This document shows, in pieces, positions 20,698 to 20,739 of a stretch of DNA of 20,739 nucleotides. How positions within the stretch are numbered: the first letter of the stretch is position 1; the number at the start of each line of letters is the position of its first letter. This DNA is from a virus. The stretch lies in the IMG/VR virus record IMGVR_UViG_3300033143_004538, positions 1 to 20,739 of that record; one strand, 5' to 3'. A program made the translations under genes and the position numbers. The notes under the pieces were generated by a model. The model made no database searches and had not been told where the DNA came from. It worked only from the letters and a program-made list of their open reading frames with translations.

Positions 20698-20739
20698 GCT
20701 AAAGTGCGTTATTGGATTTTTTGACTCATTTAGTGCCCA

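Overview
The window is part of a tailed-phage genome, most likely a short-tailed (podovirus-like) lytic phage. This rests on an unbroken block of virion genes with Gly/Ala-rich internal (ejection) proteins, a replication block built around a fused UDG-like/family A DNA polymerase, a T7-lysozyme-type amidase, and the absence of any integrase or rRNA/tRNA gene. A lipoprotein with a clear lipobox in a probable lysis cluster points to a Gram-negative host. The CsrA-like gene would fit a host with a Csr/Rsm system, but the host cannot be named from this sequence. Portal, capsid and terminase genes are not present; they presumably lie left of base 1, where the first gene is already open.

Layout. 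Bases 1-10800 (+ strand) hold ten virion or virion-associated genes, almost all joined by TAATG, ATGA or GTGA overlaps: a head-tail adaptor candidate, a P22 gp10/T7 gp12-like tail protein, a collar-type tail fibre, a possible fibre-assembly protein, a cupin, three or four internal virion proteins and a 58-residue terminal ORF. Bases 10771-17295 (- strand) hold the replication/recombination operon. Read in order it encodes a Cas4/RecB-like nuclease with an Fe-S cysteine set, a Sak4-like ATPase, a small unknown, a zinc-finger/SSB fusion, a UDG-like/exonuclease/family A polymerase, a CsrA-like protein, a 46-residue basic protein and a DUF3987-like helicase. A 191-bp divergent control region (17296-17486) separates it from a + strand cluster of small genes (17487-18146) ending in a lipoprotein. 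A lone XhlA-like membrane gene (18135-18320, -) follows. Then come a metallophosphoesterase and two small genes on +. The - strand right end carries a LuxR-type regulator, two small overlapping ORFs and the amidase.

How it may work. The operon supplies DNA synthesis (polymerase, helicase) and recombination (Sak4 ATPase, SSB, nuclease). Lysis would use the amidase, the XhlA-like and/or N-terminally hydrophobic small proteins, and the lipoprotein. Two host-like regulators stand out: a stand-alone LuxR HTH protein behind a promoter that would give a leaderless mRNA, and a CsrA homologue inside the replication operon. Several initiation regions form hairpins around the Shine-Dalgarno sequence. 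Two of these (before the genes at 17487 and 12091) place GGA in a hexaloop, as CsrA targets do. The strongest (15314-15330) masks the start of the zinc-finger/SSB fusion, while a second, open site inside the gene could start the SSB alone. A phage-run post-transcriptional circuit is therefore the most interesting hypothesis in this window, but it is an inference.
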